NCBI RefSeq assembly: GCF_000177235.2
Contig: NC_014829.1
Location: forward strand, 2,418,001 to 2,482,000
DNA: 64,000 nucleotides
Reading direction: 5' to 3'
Source: Evansella cellulosilytica DSM 2522
GTDB lineage: Bacteria > Bacillota > Bacilli > Bacillales > Salisediminibacteriaceae
Of this stretch, positions 9,597 through 17,017 are shown one piece after another. The notes beneath the pieces were generated by a model. The model searched no databases, was not told the origin of the DNA, and saw nothing but the letters and a program-made list of their open reading frames with translations. The position numbers and the translations under genes were made by a program. How positions within the stretch are numbered: the stretch's first letter is position 1; every line of letters begins with the position of its first letter.

Positions 9597-10250
9597 ATGG
9601 GTAAATGGGCTTTTGTATCAGATTTTGATGGTACGATATCGAAACAAGACTTTTATTGGATGGTCATTGAAAAATACTTCCCTGAAGGTAATGATTTATA
9701 TAAAAAATGGAAAGCGGCAGTGTTGAAAGATATAGACTTTTTATCAGCTATATTTACTTCCATTCATCAAGAAGAGAAACAAATAGTCGAAGATATTTTA
9801 TCACTACCTATTGATGAGTACGTGCCAACTTTTATTGAAAATGTACAGAAAAACGGCGGAGATTTTTATATTTTAAGTGCTGGAACAGATTATTATATTA
9901 ATCATGTATTAAAAAAATACGATATAAAAAACGTTGAAGTGTTTTCAAATGAAGGCTACTTTAAAGATAATAATGTACATATGAACATCGACGAGAAAAA
10001 TTGGCATTATTCAGAGAGGTATGGAATAGATAAAGCAAAGGTAATTAAAAAACTTAAGGAAAAGTATGACACTATTTATTTTGCTGGTGACAGTGAACCT
10101 GATACTCATCCAGCAAAATTTGCAACGATGACTTTTGCTAAAGACGCACTAAAGGAGCTGTTACGTTCAAATGACGTACCTTTTGTTCCTTATGAAAACT
10201 TTACAGATATCGAGAATTATTTAATAAAACATGGAGAAATTTGCAAATGA
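9597..10250 (+). CDS. HAD-IB phosphatase, MtnX-like
   Basis: A 217-residue haloacid-dehalogenase phosphatase. Motif I is VSDFDGTIS, motif II ILSAGTDYYI and motif III/IV YFAGDSEPDTHPA, the pattern of the MtnX/phosphoserine-phosphatase-like HAD-IB group. A good AAGGAGGG site precedes the ATG. Its TGA overlaps the ATG of the glycerol-1-phosphate dehydrogenase (ATGA), so the two are translationally coupled and probably act in one pathway. No methionine-salvage genes surround it, so the MtnX reaction itself is unlikely. The substrate is open; a polyol or sugar phosphate is plausible. Confidence 0.8.
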   Translation: MGKWAFVSDFDGTISKQDFYWMVIEKYFPEGNDLYKKWKAAVLKDIDFLSAIFTSIHQEEKQIVEDILSLPIDEYVPTFIENVQKNGGDFYILSAGTDYYINHVLKKYDIKNVEVFSNEGYFKDNNVHMNIDEKNWHYSERYGIDKAKVIKKLKEKYDTIYFAGDSEPDTHPAKFATMTFAKDALKELLRSNDVPFVPYENFTDIENYLIKHGEICK

Positions 10251-11302
10251 CAGTAACGAACATACCTATTCCTGCTATTTTAAAAATAAATAACGGTGTT
10301 GCCTTTAAGCTTAATGATCTATTAGTGAAACATCAATTTTCAAATGCACTTATTTTATTCGATCAGATCATGTTTGATACATACGGTAAGGACATTCATC
10401 TTTCTTTTTCATCAATCGAGATAGATACACACGTACTTCCTCCCCACCTAGACATTCAGGAACTGATTGTTAAGGCTTTTGAAATGAAGCGTTATGATGT
10501 TGTTATAGCGATGGGTGGAGGCGAAGTAATAGATTACGGGAAATACATTTCATTTTCTAGAAGGTGCCCGTTCATCAGTATTCCTACCTCCGCTTCTAAT
10601 GATGGGTTTGCTAGTAGTAACTGTTCTCTTTACGTAAATGGTAAAAAAACGACAGTGCCAGCTAAAGTACCATTTGGTATCATTGCAGATTTAGACATTA
10701 TTAGTACAGCTCCTAAAAAATTTATTTTAGCTGGAGTTGGGGATTTATTATCTAATATCACTGCTTTATACGACTGGGAATATGAAGAAACTAAGGGAGT
10801 AAGTGATGTTAACGCGTTTTCATTAGTATTAAGTAAAAAAGGAGTCAATAGCTTTATTCGAACACCAATGGATGATATTAAAAGTCCTATTTTTTTGAAG
10901 GAATTAGTCAGTTCCTTAACAATGGGTGGGATTGCAACAGTTATCAGTGGTAATAGTGCACCGATAAGTGGGTCTGAGCATATGATTTCTCACGCTTTAG
11001 ATAAAATAGCAAAAAATCCACAGATGCATGGCATTCAAGTAGGCATTGCTACTTACATAATGGCTCATGTTCAAAAACACCGTGCAGAAAGAATATATAA
11101 AGTACTACATCGAACTGGTTTTTTTGAATATGTGAAGCAATTACCACTAATTAAAGAAGAATACATCGAGGCAATAGATTTAGCTCCTACTATGAAACCA
11201 GACCGACATACATACTTACATGAAGAAAAGTATCGTAATGCGGCAAAGGAATTTATAAATATCGATCCAATGTTACAGGGAATTTTTAAATATGAGAAAT
11301 AA
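10247..11302 (+). CDS. sn-glycerol-1-phosphate dehydrogenase family protein (AraM/EgsA-like)
   Basis: A 351-residue protein of the metal-dependent alcohol dehydrogenase fold. The block order matches glycerol-1-phosphate dehydrogenase: VIAMGGGEVIDYGKYISF, then FISIPTSASNDGFAS, KVPFGIIADLDII, and AGVGDLLSNITALYDWE. Metal ligands are the aspartate in GVGDLLSN and histidines in GSEHMISHALD and QMHGIQVG. Such enzymes reduce dihydroxyacetone phosphate to G1P, the archaeal-type lipid precursor, and are known in Bacillus as AraM. Start is ATG 10247, overlapping the HAD phosphatase stop; a TTG two codons earlier has no better ribosome site. Substrate remains to be shown. Confidence 0.82.
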   Translation: MTVTNIPIPAILKINNGVAFKLNDLLVKHQFSNALILFDQIMFDTYGKDIHLSFSSIEIDTHVLPPHLDIQELIVKAFEMKRYDVVIAMGGGEVIDYGKYISFSRRCPFISIPTSASNDGFASSNCSLYVNGKKTTVPAKVPFGIIADLDIISTAPKKFILAGVGDLLSNITALYDWEYEETKGVSDVNAFSLVLSKKGVNSFIRTPMDDIKSPIFLKELVSSLTMGGIATVISGNSAPISGSEHMISHALDKIAKNPQMHGIQVGIATYIMAHVQKHRAERIYKVLHRTGFFEYVKQLPLIKEEYIEAIDLAPTMKPDRHTYLHEEKYRNAAKEFINIDPMLQGIFKYEK

Positions 11303-11306
11303 AAAA

Positions 11307-11343
11307 AGATGATCCCTTGCTCCACAAAGCTAAGGGTCATCTT
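11307..11343. terminator. Terminator after the HAD/G1PDH operon
   Basis: AAGATGATCCCTT pairs with AAGGGTCATCTT. An A-rich stretch precedes and TACTTAATT follows, so it can work in either direction. Its GATGA..TCATC arms recall the dispersed terminator family. Confidence 0.8.
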
Positions 11344-11466
11344 ACTTAATTAAAGAATTTAAGGATTTATAAATTTTTCCACTTGTCTACACCCTGGTGC
11401 AATCACCCCTTATAACCTGATCAATTAAAAGTAAAAATGCTAGTTATAGATGAAATTCCACCGCTT

Positions 11467-11512
11467 AAAAAAACGTTATAACAGCTTTGTGACGCTGTTA
11501 TAACGTTTTTTT
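11467..11512. terminator. Perfect bidirectional terminator
   Basis: Nineteen-base perfect arms AAAAAAACGTTATAACAGC / GCTGTTATAACGTTTTTTT around an 8-base loop. The 3' arm reaches the stop codon of the DUF2294 gene on the minus strand. It can stop transcription from both sides. Confidence 0.93.
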
Positions 11513-11876
11513 ATTTTGTTAACTTTATTTCAAGGTTACTTTTTAATTTAAAAATCATCACTCTTTCTCCAGTAGATGTACTAATGTCAGTATGGAAACT
11601 TTTCACTTCTTCACTAGTAATCGTTCCAATCATTTCTTTCAACGTATCAACACCAGTTTCAATTAAATCAGAACGTGTCTTTTTTATTGTTGTCATCCCT
11701 TCCATCGTTTGACAAAGTGCATATTCAGCTGGAGTTAAAATACCGTGTAATGTAACGATGATCATGTCCCTAAGTATATCGGTTTTGACGGATACAGATC
11801 CTCTACCTAGAAAATCCTTTTCCCATTGTGTCAATGCTTTGCTAATTTCGGATTCAATCGTTCCTTTCGTACTCAT
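11511..11876 (-). CDS. DUF2294 domain-containing protein
   Basis: A 121-residue soluble protein with the DUF2294 pattern: MSTKGTIESEISKALTQWEKDFLGRGS at the start, MIIVTLHGILTPAEYAL in the middle and FHTDISTSTGERVMIFKL near the end. The family is widespread in Bacillaceae, and its function is not established. The gene is monocistronic, with a perfect 19-base terminator hairpin abutting its stop codon and an AAGGGGAGT site before the ATG. Confidence 0.85.
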   Translation of the reverse strand: MSTKGTIESEISKALTQWEKDFLGRGSVSVKTDILRDMIIVTLHGILTPAEYALCQTMEGMTTIKKTRSDLIETGVDTLKEMIGTITSEEVKSFHTDISTSTGERVMIFKLKSNLEIKLTK

Positions 11877-11990
11877 ATTACTCCCCTTCTCCTAAAGAAA
11901 CTAACTATCAAATGAAATAGAAAATGAATATAAGAAAAGCTTATCTATTAATGTTGGTAATGTCAATTTCATTTAAATAAGAGAATCATT

Positions 11991-13211
11991 TTATTTTTCA
12001 TACGCTTCTTCTGTTACAATACGTTGACTTTTAGTATGCTCAGGCAATTTGATCACTTTAGCCATTAATATAGATAGTACACAAAAGAGGCTAGCAATAA
12101 TAAATGCTTGTGTAAAAGATATAGCATTTAAGACAAATGGGCCCACAAAAGCAGAAATACCATAAGCTTGATACATTAATCCATAATTACTTCCTATATT
12201 TTTCGTTCCATAAAAATCAGCTGTCACAGAAGGGAATAACGATAGGAACCCCCCGAATCCAAATCCGATTATCGATACACTGACTAAAAATAATGTATAA
12301 TTCATTGTTCCGAAGCTCATGAAAAGCAAAACGAGTGTAGTTAATATATAAATGAAAATTAAAGTATTAATACGACCGAATCGATCAGAAATGTTACCAA
12401 GAATAATTCTTCCTGCTGCATTAAAAATGGCAATAACCATAACTGCATTTGCTGCCTTTTCAATGTTTACACCTGCAACTTCAACTCCGATATCTACTGC
12501 AAAACTAATGACCATTAGTCCTGTCATCGTTCCGAATAAAAACATAAACCATAATAAATAAAATTGATGTGTACGAAGCATTTCTTTAGGTGAAAATTGT
12601 CTTGTAGGCTTTATCAACTTTACGCTATTAGCATGTTTAGTTTCGTTCGTTAATAATGCTGATGGTGGATTTTTTAATAATTGTGCTCCAGCAACGACAA
12701 AAAATAAATAAATGAAGCCTAAGTATAGAAAAGTATTGGAAACGCCTGTCATATTGATAAGTCCAGTAATAACAGGTTGGTATACTAAACCACCTAAACC
12801 AAAGCCTGCTACTGCTAGTCCACTTATTAAACCTCTCTTATCGGGAAACCATTTTACACATGCAGATAGTGGACAAACATAAGTCATACCGATACCAGCA
12901 CCACCGATAACACCATAAAATAAATATAATTGGAAAAGAGTTGTTGCTTGGCTAGATAAAATGAGACCGATACCGAGCAATATACCACCTATTGTAGCTA
13001 CCCACCTTGGTCCTATCTTGTCTTGTAACCTTCCAGCAAAAATTGTAAAAAAAGCAAAAACTGCAATAGTGATCGAAAATGTGAAAACAACATCTTCTCT
13101 AGCCCAGCCAAATTTGTTGATTAAAGGCTGATTAAATAAGCTCCATGCGTATACCGCACCTAGGTTAATTTGTATAATAATCGCACCTAATACTACAAAC
13201 CATCGATTCAA
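11991..13211 (-). CDS. OFA-family MFS transporter (oxalate/formate antiporter type)
   Basis: A 406-residue, 12-helix major facilitator. N-terminal INLGAVYAWSLFNQPL and GIGMTYVCPLSACVKWFPDKRGLISGLAV are signatures of the oxalate/formate antiporter (OFA) branch, which includes E. coli YhjX. The substrate may be a small carboxylate such as formate, oxalate or pyruvate. Upstream lies a near-consensus promoter, a five-codon reading frame and a strong terminator hairpin 52 bases before the start, so expression looks to be attenuated in the leader. Confidence 0.85.
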   Translation of the reverse strand: MNRWFVVLGAIIIQINLGAVYAWSLFNQPLINKFGWAREDVVFTFSITIAVFAFFTIFAGRLQDKIGPRWVATIGGILLGIGLILSSQATTLFQLYLFYGVIGGAGIGMTYVCPLSACVKWFPDKRGLISGLAVAGFGLGGLVYQPVITGLINMTGVSNTFLYLGFIYLFFVVAGAQLLKNPPSALLTNETKHANSVKLIKPTRQFSPKEMLRTHQFYLLWFMFLFGTMTGLMVISFAVDIGVEVAGVNIEKAANAVMVIAIFNAAGRIILGNISDRFGRINTLIFIYILTTLVLLFMSFGTMNYTLFLVSVSIIGFGFGGFLSLFPSVTADFYGTKNIGSNYGLMYQAYGISAFVGPFVLNAISFTQAFIIASLFCVLSILMAKVIKLPEHTKSQRIVTEEAYEK

Positions 13212-13262
13212 AATAAAGCCTCCTTTAACGTCATACCCTCTTTTTGTAAGCGTTTCAATATA

Positions 13263-13299
13263 AAAAAGACCAACGTTGATGAATTACCAACGTTGGTCT
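13263..13299 (-). terminator. Leader terminator (putative attenuator) of the OFA transporter
   Basis: Read on the minus strand, AGACCAACGTTG pairs with CAACGTTGGTCT around a 9-base loop and is followed by TTTTTT. It lies between the promoter and the start of the transporter gene, facing the gene. There is no T-run in the other direction, so it is not a terminator for genes to the right. Confidence 0.85.
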
Positions 13300-13347
13300 C
13301 TATTGTACTCACTTGTGTGTTTACTTAAGCTACCAATGATAAAATTT

Positions 13348-13365
13348 TTAGTTGTCTTTTACCAT
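13348..13365 (-). CDS. Possible five-residue leader peptide (MVKDN)
   Basis: ATG GTA AAA GAC AAC TAA, preceded by AAGGGAGAAAGAAATC, lies about 50 bases after the predicted transcription start of the OFA transporter and before its leader terminator. A ribosome site of this quality in front of so short a frame suggests translation-coupled attenuation or leader control. There is no comparative evidence for it. Confidence 0.4.
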   Translation of the reverse strand: MVKDN

Positions 13366-13421
13366 GATTTCTTTCTCCCTTGTATTCACACTGAAGAAAG
13401 CTATCAACTCTAATTGAAAGT

Positions 13422-13451
13422 ATTATATGCCATTTATGTGATTGTTGTCAA
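13422..13451 (-). promoter_or_regulatory. Sigma-A promoter of the OFA transporter leader
   Basis: On the minus strand, TTGACA (13446-13451), an 18-base spacer and TATAAT (13422-13427): both hexamers are perfect. It places the start of transcription about 200 bases before the transporter start codon. Confidence 0.8.
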
Positions 13452-13520
13452 TAAGAAAAACAACACCTGATTTTCAATCTGGACTAACAAAGATCGAATT
13501 AAAATATATTAAATGAAACG

Positions 13521-13661
13521 TTAAAAGAACGTTTTTATGATATCTTCATTTTTGTTACATACTTGGCATACATATTCGATTTCAAGTGCATCTTCCCTTA
13601 TAATGTGTAACGTATCTTTTTTACAGTTTTTGCAGTAGCGCTCTTCTTGAACCTCTTTCAA
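13521..13661 (-). CDS. Small zinc-ribbon protein
   Basis: A 46-residue protein, MKEVQEERYCKNCKKDTLHI and onward, with two CxxC knuckles (YCKNCKKD and YVCQVCNKN) that make a zinc ribbon. I start it at TTG 13661 because GGTGAT lies just upstream; a GTG at 13670 would add three residues. It ends with KTFF and TAA. It is below the usual length cut-off and easily missed. The function is unknown; it is divergent from uvsE. Confidence 0.75.
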   Translation of the reverse strand: MKEVQEERYCKNCKKDTLHIIREDALEIEYVCQVCNKNEDIIKTFF

Positions 13662-13779
13662 TGTAATCACCACGATTTTATGTTATATTTTCTATTAGCA
13701 TTTTATAAAAAGCTATTCAATATACGCTTTCGAAGGATAAGTATCATCCCCCATGTAAAAAATAAGAAATGAGGTGATA

Positions 13780-14667
13780 ATGTTGCGCATAGGATATGCT
13801 TGTATTAACACGACGATTCCTACAAAGTTTAGAACTTGTCGCTTACATACTTATGAAATGAAGGGTGAAGAAATAATAAAAGAACTAACTCTTCATAATT
13901 TAGAGCAAATATTAATGACTTTAAAATGGAATGTGAAACATGATATATTTTTTTACCGGATAAGTACAGAGACAATCCCTCTAGGTAGTCATGAAAAAAT
14001 GACTTGGAAATGGTGGATTGACGAGGATATTTTATCTCTTACAAACAAAATAAAAGTGTTTAAAGATCGCTATAATATCCGACTTTCTATGCATCCAGGT
14101 CAATATACAGTTTTAAGTACTCCTAGAGAGAACGTATTAAGTAGATCTTTAGCTGACCTTGAGTACCATGATCGTTTGTTACAACTCGTTGGAGGCACAG
14201 ATATGATCATTCATGGTGGAGGTCAGTATGGAAATATGCCTGAAGCAAAGGATCGATTTATAAAAAATTATTCCAATCTTTCTTCATCAATAAAAAGCAA
14301 GCTTCGATTAGAAAATGATGATCGTACTTACCAATTAAAGGATGTCCTAGATATTTCAACAATGTGCAATATTCCAGTCTGCTTTGATATTCACCATCAC
14401 CGTTGTAACAACGATAATCAACCACTTAAACCAATGCTAAAAGAAGTTTTTTCTTCTTGGATGAATGTTGACATTCCTAAAGTTCATATAAGCTCAGGAA
14501 AAACAAGTGTTACAGATAGAAGTCATCATGATTATGTTTTTAAAGAGGATTTTCTACATTTATTAACAATTATAGAAGGAATTGATGTTGATATAATGGT
14601 TGAGGCAAAAATGAAGGAAAAAGCAGTACTCCGTATTTATGATGAATGTTTCAGTCAAAGTAAATGA
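13780..14667 (+). CDS. uvsE: UV damage endonuclease UvsE
   Basis: A 295-residue UVDE-type TIM-barrel endonuclease that nicks DNA 5' to UV photoproducts. Visible family features are MLRIGYACINTTIP at the N-terminus, RLSMHPGQYTVLSTP, MIIHGGGQYGNMPEAKDRF, LRLENDDRTYQLKDVL, PVCFDIHHHRCN and VHISSG; the histidines, aspartates and glutamates supply the metal site. I start at ATG 13780 because GAGGTG lies just upstream; a GTG two codons earlier overlaps that site. UvsE is typical of Bacillus spores and gives light-independent repair. Confidence 0.93.
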   Translation: MLRIGYACINTTIPTKFRTCRLHTYEMKGEEIIKELTLHNLEQILMTLKWNVKHDIFFYRISTETIPLGSHEKMTWKWWIDEDILSLTNKIKVFKDRYNIRLSMHPGQYTVLSTPRENVLSRSLADLEYHDRLLQLVGGTDMIIHGGGQYGNMPEAKDRFIKNYSNLSSSIKSKLRLENDDRTYQLKDVLDISTMCNIPVCFDIHHHRCNNDNQPLKPMLKEVFSSWMNVDIPKVHISSGKTSVTDRSHHDYVFKEDFLHLLTIIEGIDVDIMVEAKMKEKAVLRIYDECFSQSK

Positions 14668-14672
14668 AAAAA

Positions 14673-14711
14673 GATGACTCAAATGGTGCCATTTTTACCA
14701 AATGAGTCATC
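14673..14711. terminator. Dispersed palindromic terminator, copy 2 (after uvsE)
   Basis: Arms GATGACTCAAATGGT and ACCAAATGAGTCATC share the GACTCA core but have a three-base internal mismatch. Bases to about 14760 (GTGAGACCGCCATAATCATT) look like a decayed copy of the downstream module seen after copies at 16.8 and 21.7 kb. Confidence 0.8.
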
Positions 14712-14785
14712 CTTTACGTATTGTCTGTGAGACCGCCATAATCATTAAGGATTTGCGCGCGAAGTATGATAATATAGCTTTCACC

Positions 14786-15043
14786 TCAGACGATATGTTC
14801 TTGTTCATGCTTCATTTGTTCTATTTCCTTTATTCTATCTTCATTGATCACTTTACTAAGTGAATTCCCTTTAAGTAAAAACTTCAAATGATCTATTGGC
14901 ATTGCACCTCTACCTTTATTATTACTCAAAGTAAATTTAACAGTTTTTTCCCCAACATAAGTAATCTCTAACATATCAGAACCAAAATAAATATCTTTTA
15001 TTAATGAGGCAATCTCAAATTTTGTCCCTATATCTATCTTCAT
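14786..15043 (-). CDS. Uncharacterised 85-residue protein
   Basis: A small soluble protein, MKIDIGTKFEIASLIKDIYF, with alternating strands in the middle (LEITYVGEKTVKFTL) and a charged helical tail rich in E, K and H. I recognise no family. AGGAGTTACC precedes the ATG. It stands between the uvsE terminator and a membrane-protein gene on the same strand, 84 bases apart. Confidence 0.6.
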   Translation of the reverse strand: MKIDIGTKFEIASLIKDIYFGSDMLEITYVGEKTVKFTLSNNKGRGAMPIDHLKFLLKGNSLSKVINEDRIKEIEQMKHEQEHIV

Positions 15044-15127
15044 ACGTGGTAACTCCTTTGTTTAACGTTTCTAATTAGTATGTCGATACGAATATTATTC
15101 ATACATCTTTTAACCAGTTTTACTGAA

Positions 15128-15571
15128 TTAATCATCTGATCGCAACGAAGTGTTCTGACTTTTTGAATTTTCATTAATGACTTCCTCAATCATTTGCATA
15201 TGAACAGTTGCCCAAGCTTTTTCACGAAAGTGTACAGCTACACTAAAGGTAACACCTAATATATATATCCCAACAAAGAGTAACCACATATAGCTATCAT
15301 CATTTTCGAAAAATGATTGAACTTGATTACTAAAGATAAACAGTATCCAAGGAATAGTTGATACAAGAATCGGAATTAATCCGGAACCAGTTTTTTCTTT
15401 AGTCATACGAAAGTGGATATTTTTTAATGTTAACGTATCAAGTGGACTATAAAATTTATATATTTCCTTTAGTTCTTGAATTTCTTTTAAATTTGAAATC
15501 TTTCTCCCTTTTCTAACTTCCTTCTTTAGTTTTAAGTAAAACTTATGTGCATCGCCTCGTAATGAAAACAT
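15128..15571 (-). CDS. Uncharacterised two-helix membrane protein
   Basis: A 147-residue protein that I start at ATG 15571 (MFSLRGDAHKFYL), because AAAGGAGGAG lies directly upstream; the same frame extends 40 codons further up but has no ribosome site there. A basic, helical N-terminus (KLKKEVRKGRK) is followed by two hydrophobic segments, ILVSTIPWILFIF and MWLLFVGIYILGVTFSVAV, separated by an acidic loop. The C-terminus is cytoplasmic and polar. I do not recognise a family. Confidence 0.65.
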   Translation of the reverse strand: MFSLRGDAHKFYLKLKKEVRKGRKISNLKEIQELKEIYKFYSPLDTLTLKNIHFRMTKEKTGSGLIPILVSTIPWILFIFSNQVQSFFENDDSYMWLLFVGIYILGVTFSVAVHFREKAWATVHMQMIEEVINENSKSQNTSLRSDD

Positions 15572-15775
15572 ATTCTCCTCCTTTGCGACAATGTTGCAAA
15601 CCGAAAGAGTGCATGTATCGTATCTCTCACCTGTGTAATTATAGGATGCCATTTTTTCGATATAATATGTTAAAAGGTATACAAAGCACAAAAGTGCATA
15701 TTTTTTTTATTTATCGATTGTAATTGTTAAACTATATATATTGTAAACAGACTAAACAGAAGGAAGGCAAACACG

Positions 15776-16804
15776 ATGACACCCTATCGAGAACAGCAAA
15801 AATTAAATCATATATCGTTTTCAGTCCTTGATTTGGCACCTATTTTAGATGGTAGTGACGCAAGAACATCATTTAAAAATACGCTGGATTTAGCACAGCA
15901 TGCTGAAAAGTGGAATTATAAAAGGTATTGGCTAGCCGAGCATCATAATATGCCTGGAATTGCAAGCTCAGCAACCTCAATAGTAATTGGTCATGTTGCA
16001 TCCGGTACTAATAAGATTCGAGTTGGGGCTGGAGGTATTATGTTACCTAATCATGCTCCATTAGTGATTGCAGAGCAATTTGGTACATTAGAATCTCTTT
16101 TTCCAGGACGTATTGACCTAGGCTTAGGCAGAGCCCCTGGTACAGACCAAAGAACGGCTCACTCATTAAGGCGGGGACAGTTTTCTGATGGTCAAGATTT
16201 TCCAGAACAACTAGAAGAATTGAGAGCTTATTTTGACCCAAATTTACTGGATGATCCTCTCGCTGTTCGAGCCATACCAGGAGAAGGATTAACTATTCCA
16301 ATATGGCTATTAGGATCTAGTGGTTTCAGTGCCCGTCTAGCTGCAAAATTAGGATTGCCATTTTCTTTTGCAAGCCATTTTTCACCGGAAAACACATTAC
16401 CTGCTCTTGAGTTATATTTTGATCAGTTTCAGCCTTCGCATATTCTCAGTGAGCCTTATGCAATGGCTGGTGTCAATATAATAGCTGCTGATAGTACGGA
16501 TGAAGCACATTACTTGGCCTCGTCCATGAAGATGCAATTCTTGAATCTAATAAGAAATAATCCAGGCCAATTACAAAAGCCAGTTCATGACGTAAAAGAA
16601 TTCTGTTCTCCGTATGAGAATGCCATTTTAGAAAAGCAGCTAGGGTCGTCTTTCATAGGTGATAAAGATACGGTGAAAAAAGAATTAGAAGCTTTTGTAA
16701 AGGATACAGGTGTTAATGAAATAATCATTAATAGTCAAATTTATGACCACCAGGCTAGATTACGTTCATATGAGATAATAAGTGAACTAATGAATGAAGT
16801 TTAA
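15776..16804 (+). CDS. LLM-class flavin-dependent oxidoreductase (luciferase-like)
   Basis: A 342-residue bacterial-luciferase-like TIM barrel. Signatures are [68 protein letters not shown] and [20 protein letters not shown]. This matches the short-chain MsnO8/YwcH-type group that uses FMN with an unknown substrate. The start has AAGGAAGG upstream. It is monocistronic, ending directly at a copy of the dispersed terminator palindrome. Confidence 0.88.
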   Translation: MTPYREQQKLNHISFSVLDLAPILDGSDARTSFKNTLDLAQHAEKWNYKRYWLAEHHNMPGIASSATSIVIGHVASGTNKIRVGAGGIMLPNHAPLVIAEQFGTLESLFPGRIDLGLGRAPGTDQRTAHSLRRGQFSDGQDFPEQLEELRAYFDPNLLDDPLAVRAIPGEGLTIPIWLLGSSGFSARLAAKLGLPFSFASHFSPENTLPALELYFDQFQPSHILSEPYAMAGVNIIAADSTDEAHYLASSMKMQFLNLIRNNPGQLQKPVHDVKEFCSPYENAILEKQLGSSFIGDKDTVKKELEAFVKDTGVNEIIINSQIYDHQARLRSYEIISELMNEV

Positions 16805-16806
16805 AA

Positions 16807-16851
16807 GAGGTTGACTCAAAAGGTAGATCTTTTACCTTTTGAGTCAACCTC
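16807..16851. terminator. Dispersed palindromic terminator, copy 3
   Basis: Perfect 19-base arms GAGGTTGACTCAAAAGGTA / TACCTTTTGAGTCAACCTC, starting two bases after the oxidoreductase stop. It is one of the best-preserved members of the family. A second small hairpin AACCA-CTATAAA-TGGTT with a T-run follows at about 16887-16906. Confidence 0.92.
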
Positions 16852-16928
16852 CAAGCAATGTGCGTAGTCACCGCAATCCCTTAAAAACCACTATAAATGG
16901 TTTTTTAAAAGATAAATATAAATTTGGC

Positions 16929-17003
16929 AGTGGAATTTTACCGCCGTGCGTACTAGCGAGAAGAGAACCCCTAGTACTTTAAGAGCTACGGCGAAATTCC
17001 ACT
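16929..17003. terminator. Two-tier inverted repeat next to the SleB-like gene
   Basis: Outer arms AGTGGAATTTTACCGCCGT (16929-16947) and ACGGCGAAATTCCACT (16988-17003) enclose a second hairpin GTACTAG / CTAGTAC (16950-16956 / 16971-16977). It lies 15 bases after the stop of the minus-strand hydrolase gene and could serve as its terminator, though it lacks a strong T-run. Confidence 0.6.
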
Positions 17004-17017
17004 ACTTCTAAGAAAAA

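Noticed and set aside
9597-10250. MtnX of methionine salvage
   Set aside because: HAD motifs fit, but no mtnA, mtnK, mtnW or mtnB neighbours exist and the gene is coupled to a G1P dehydrogenase.
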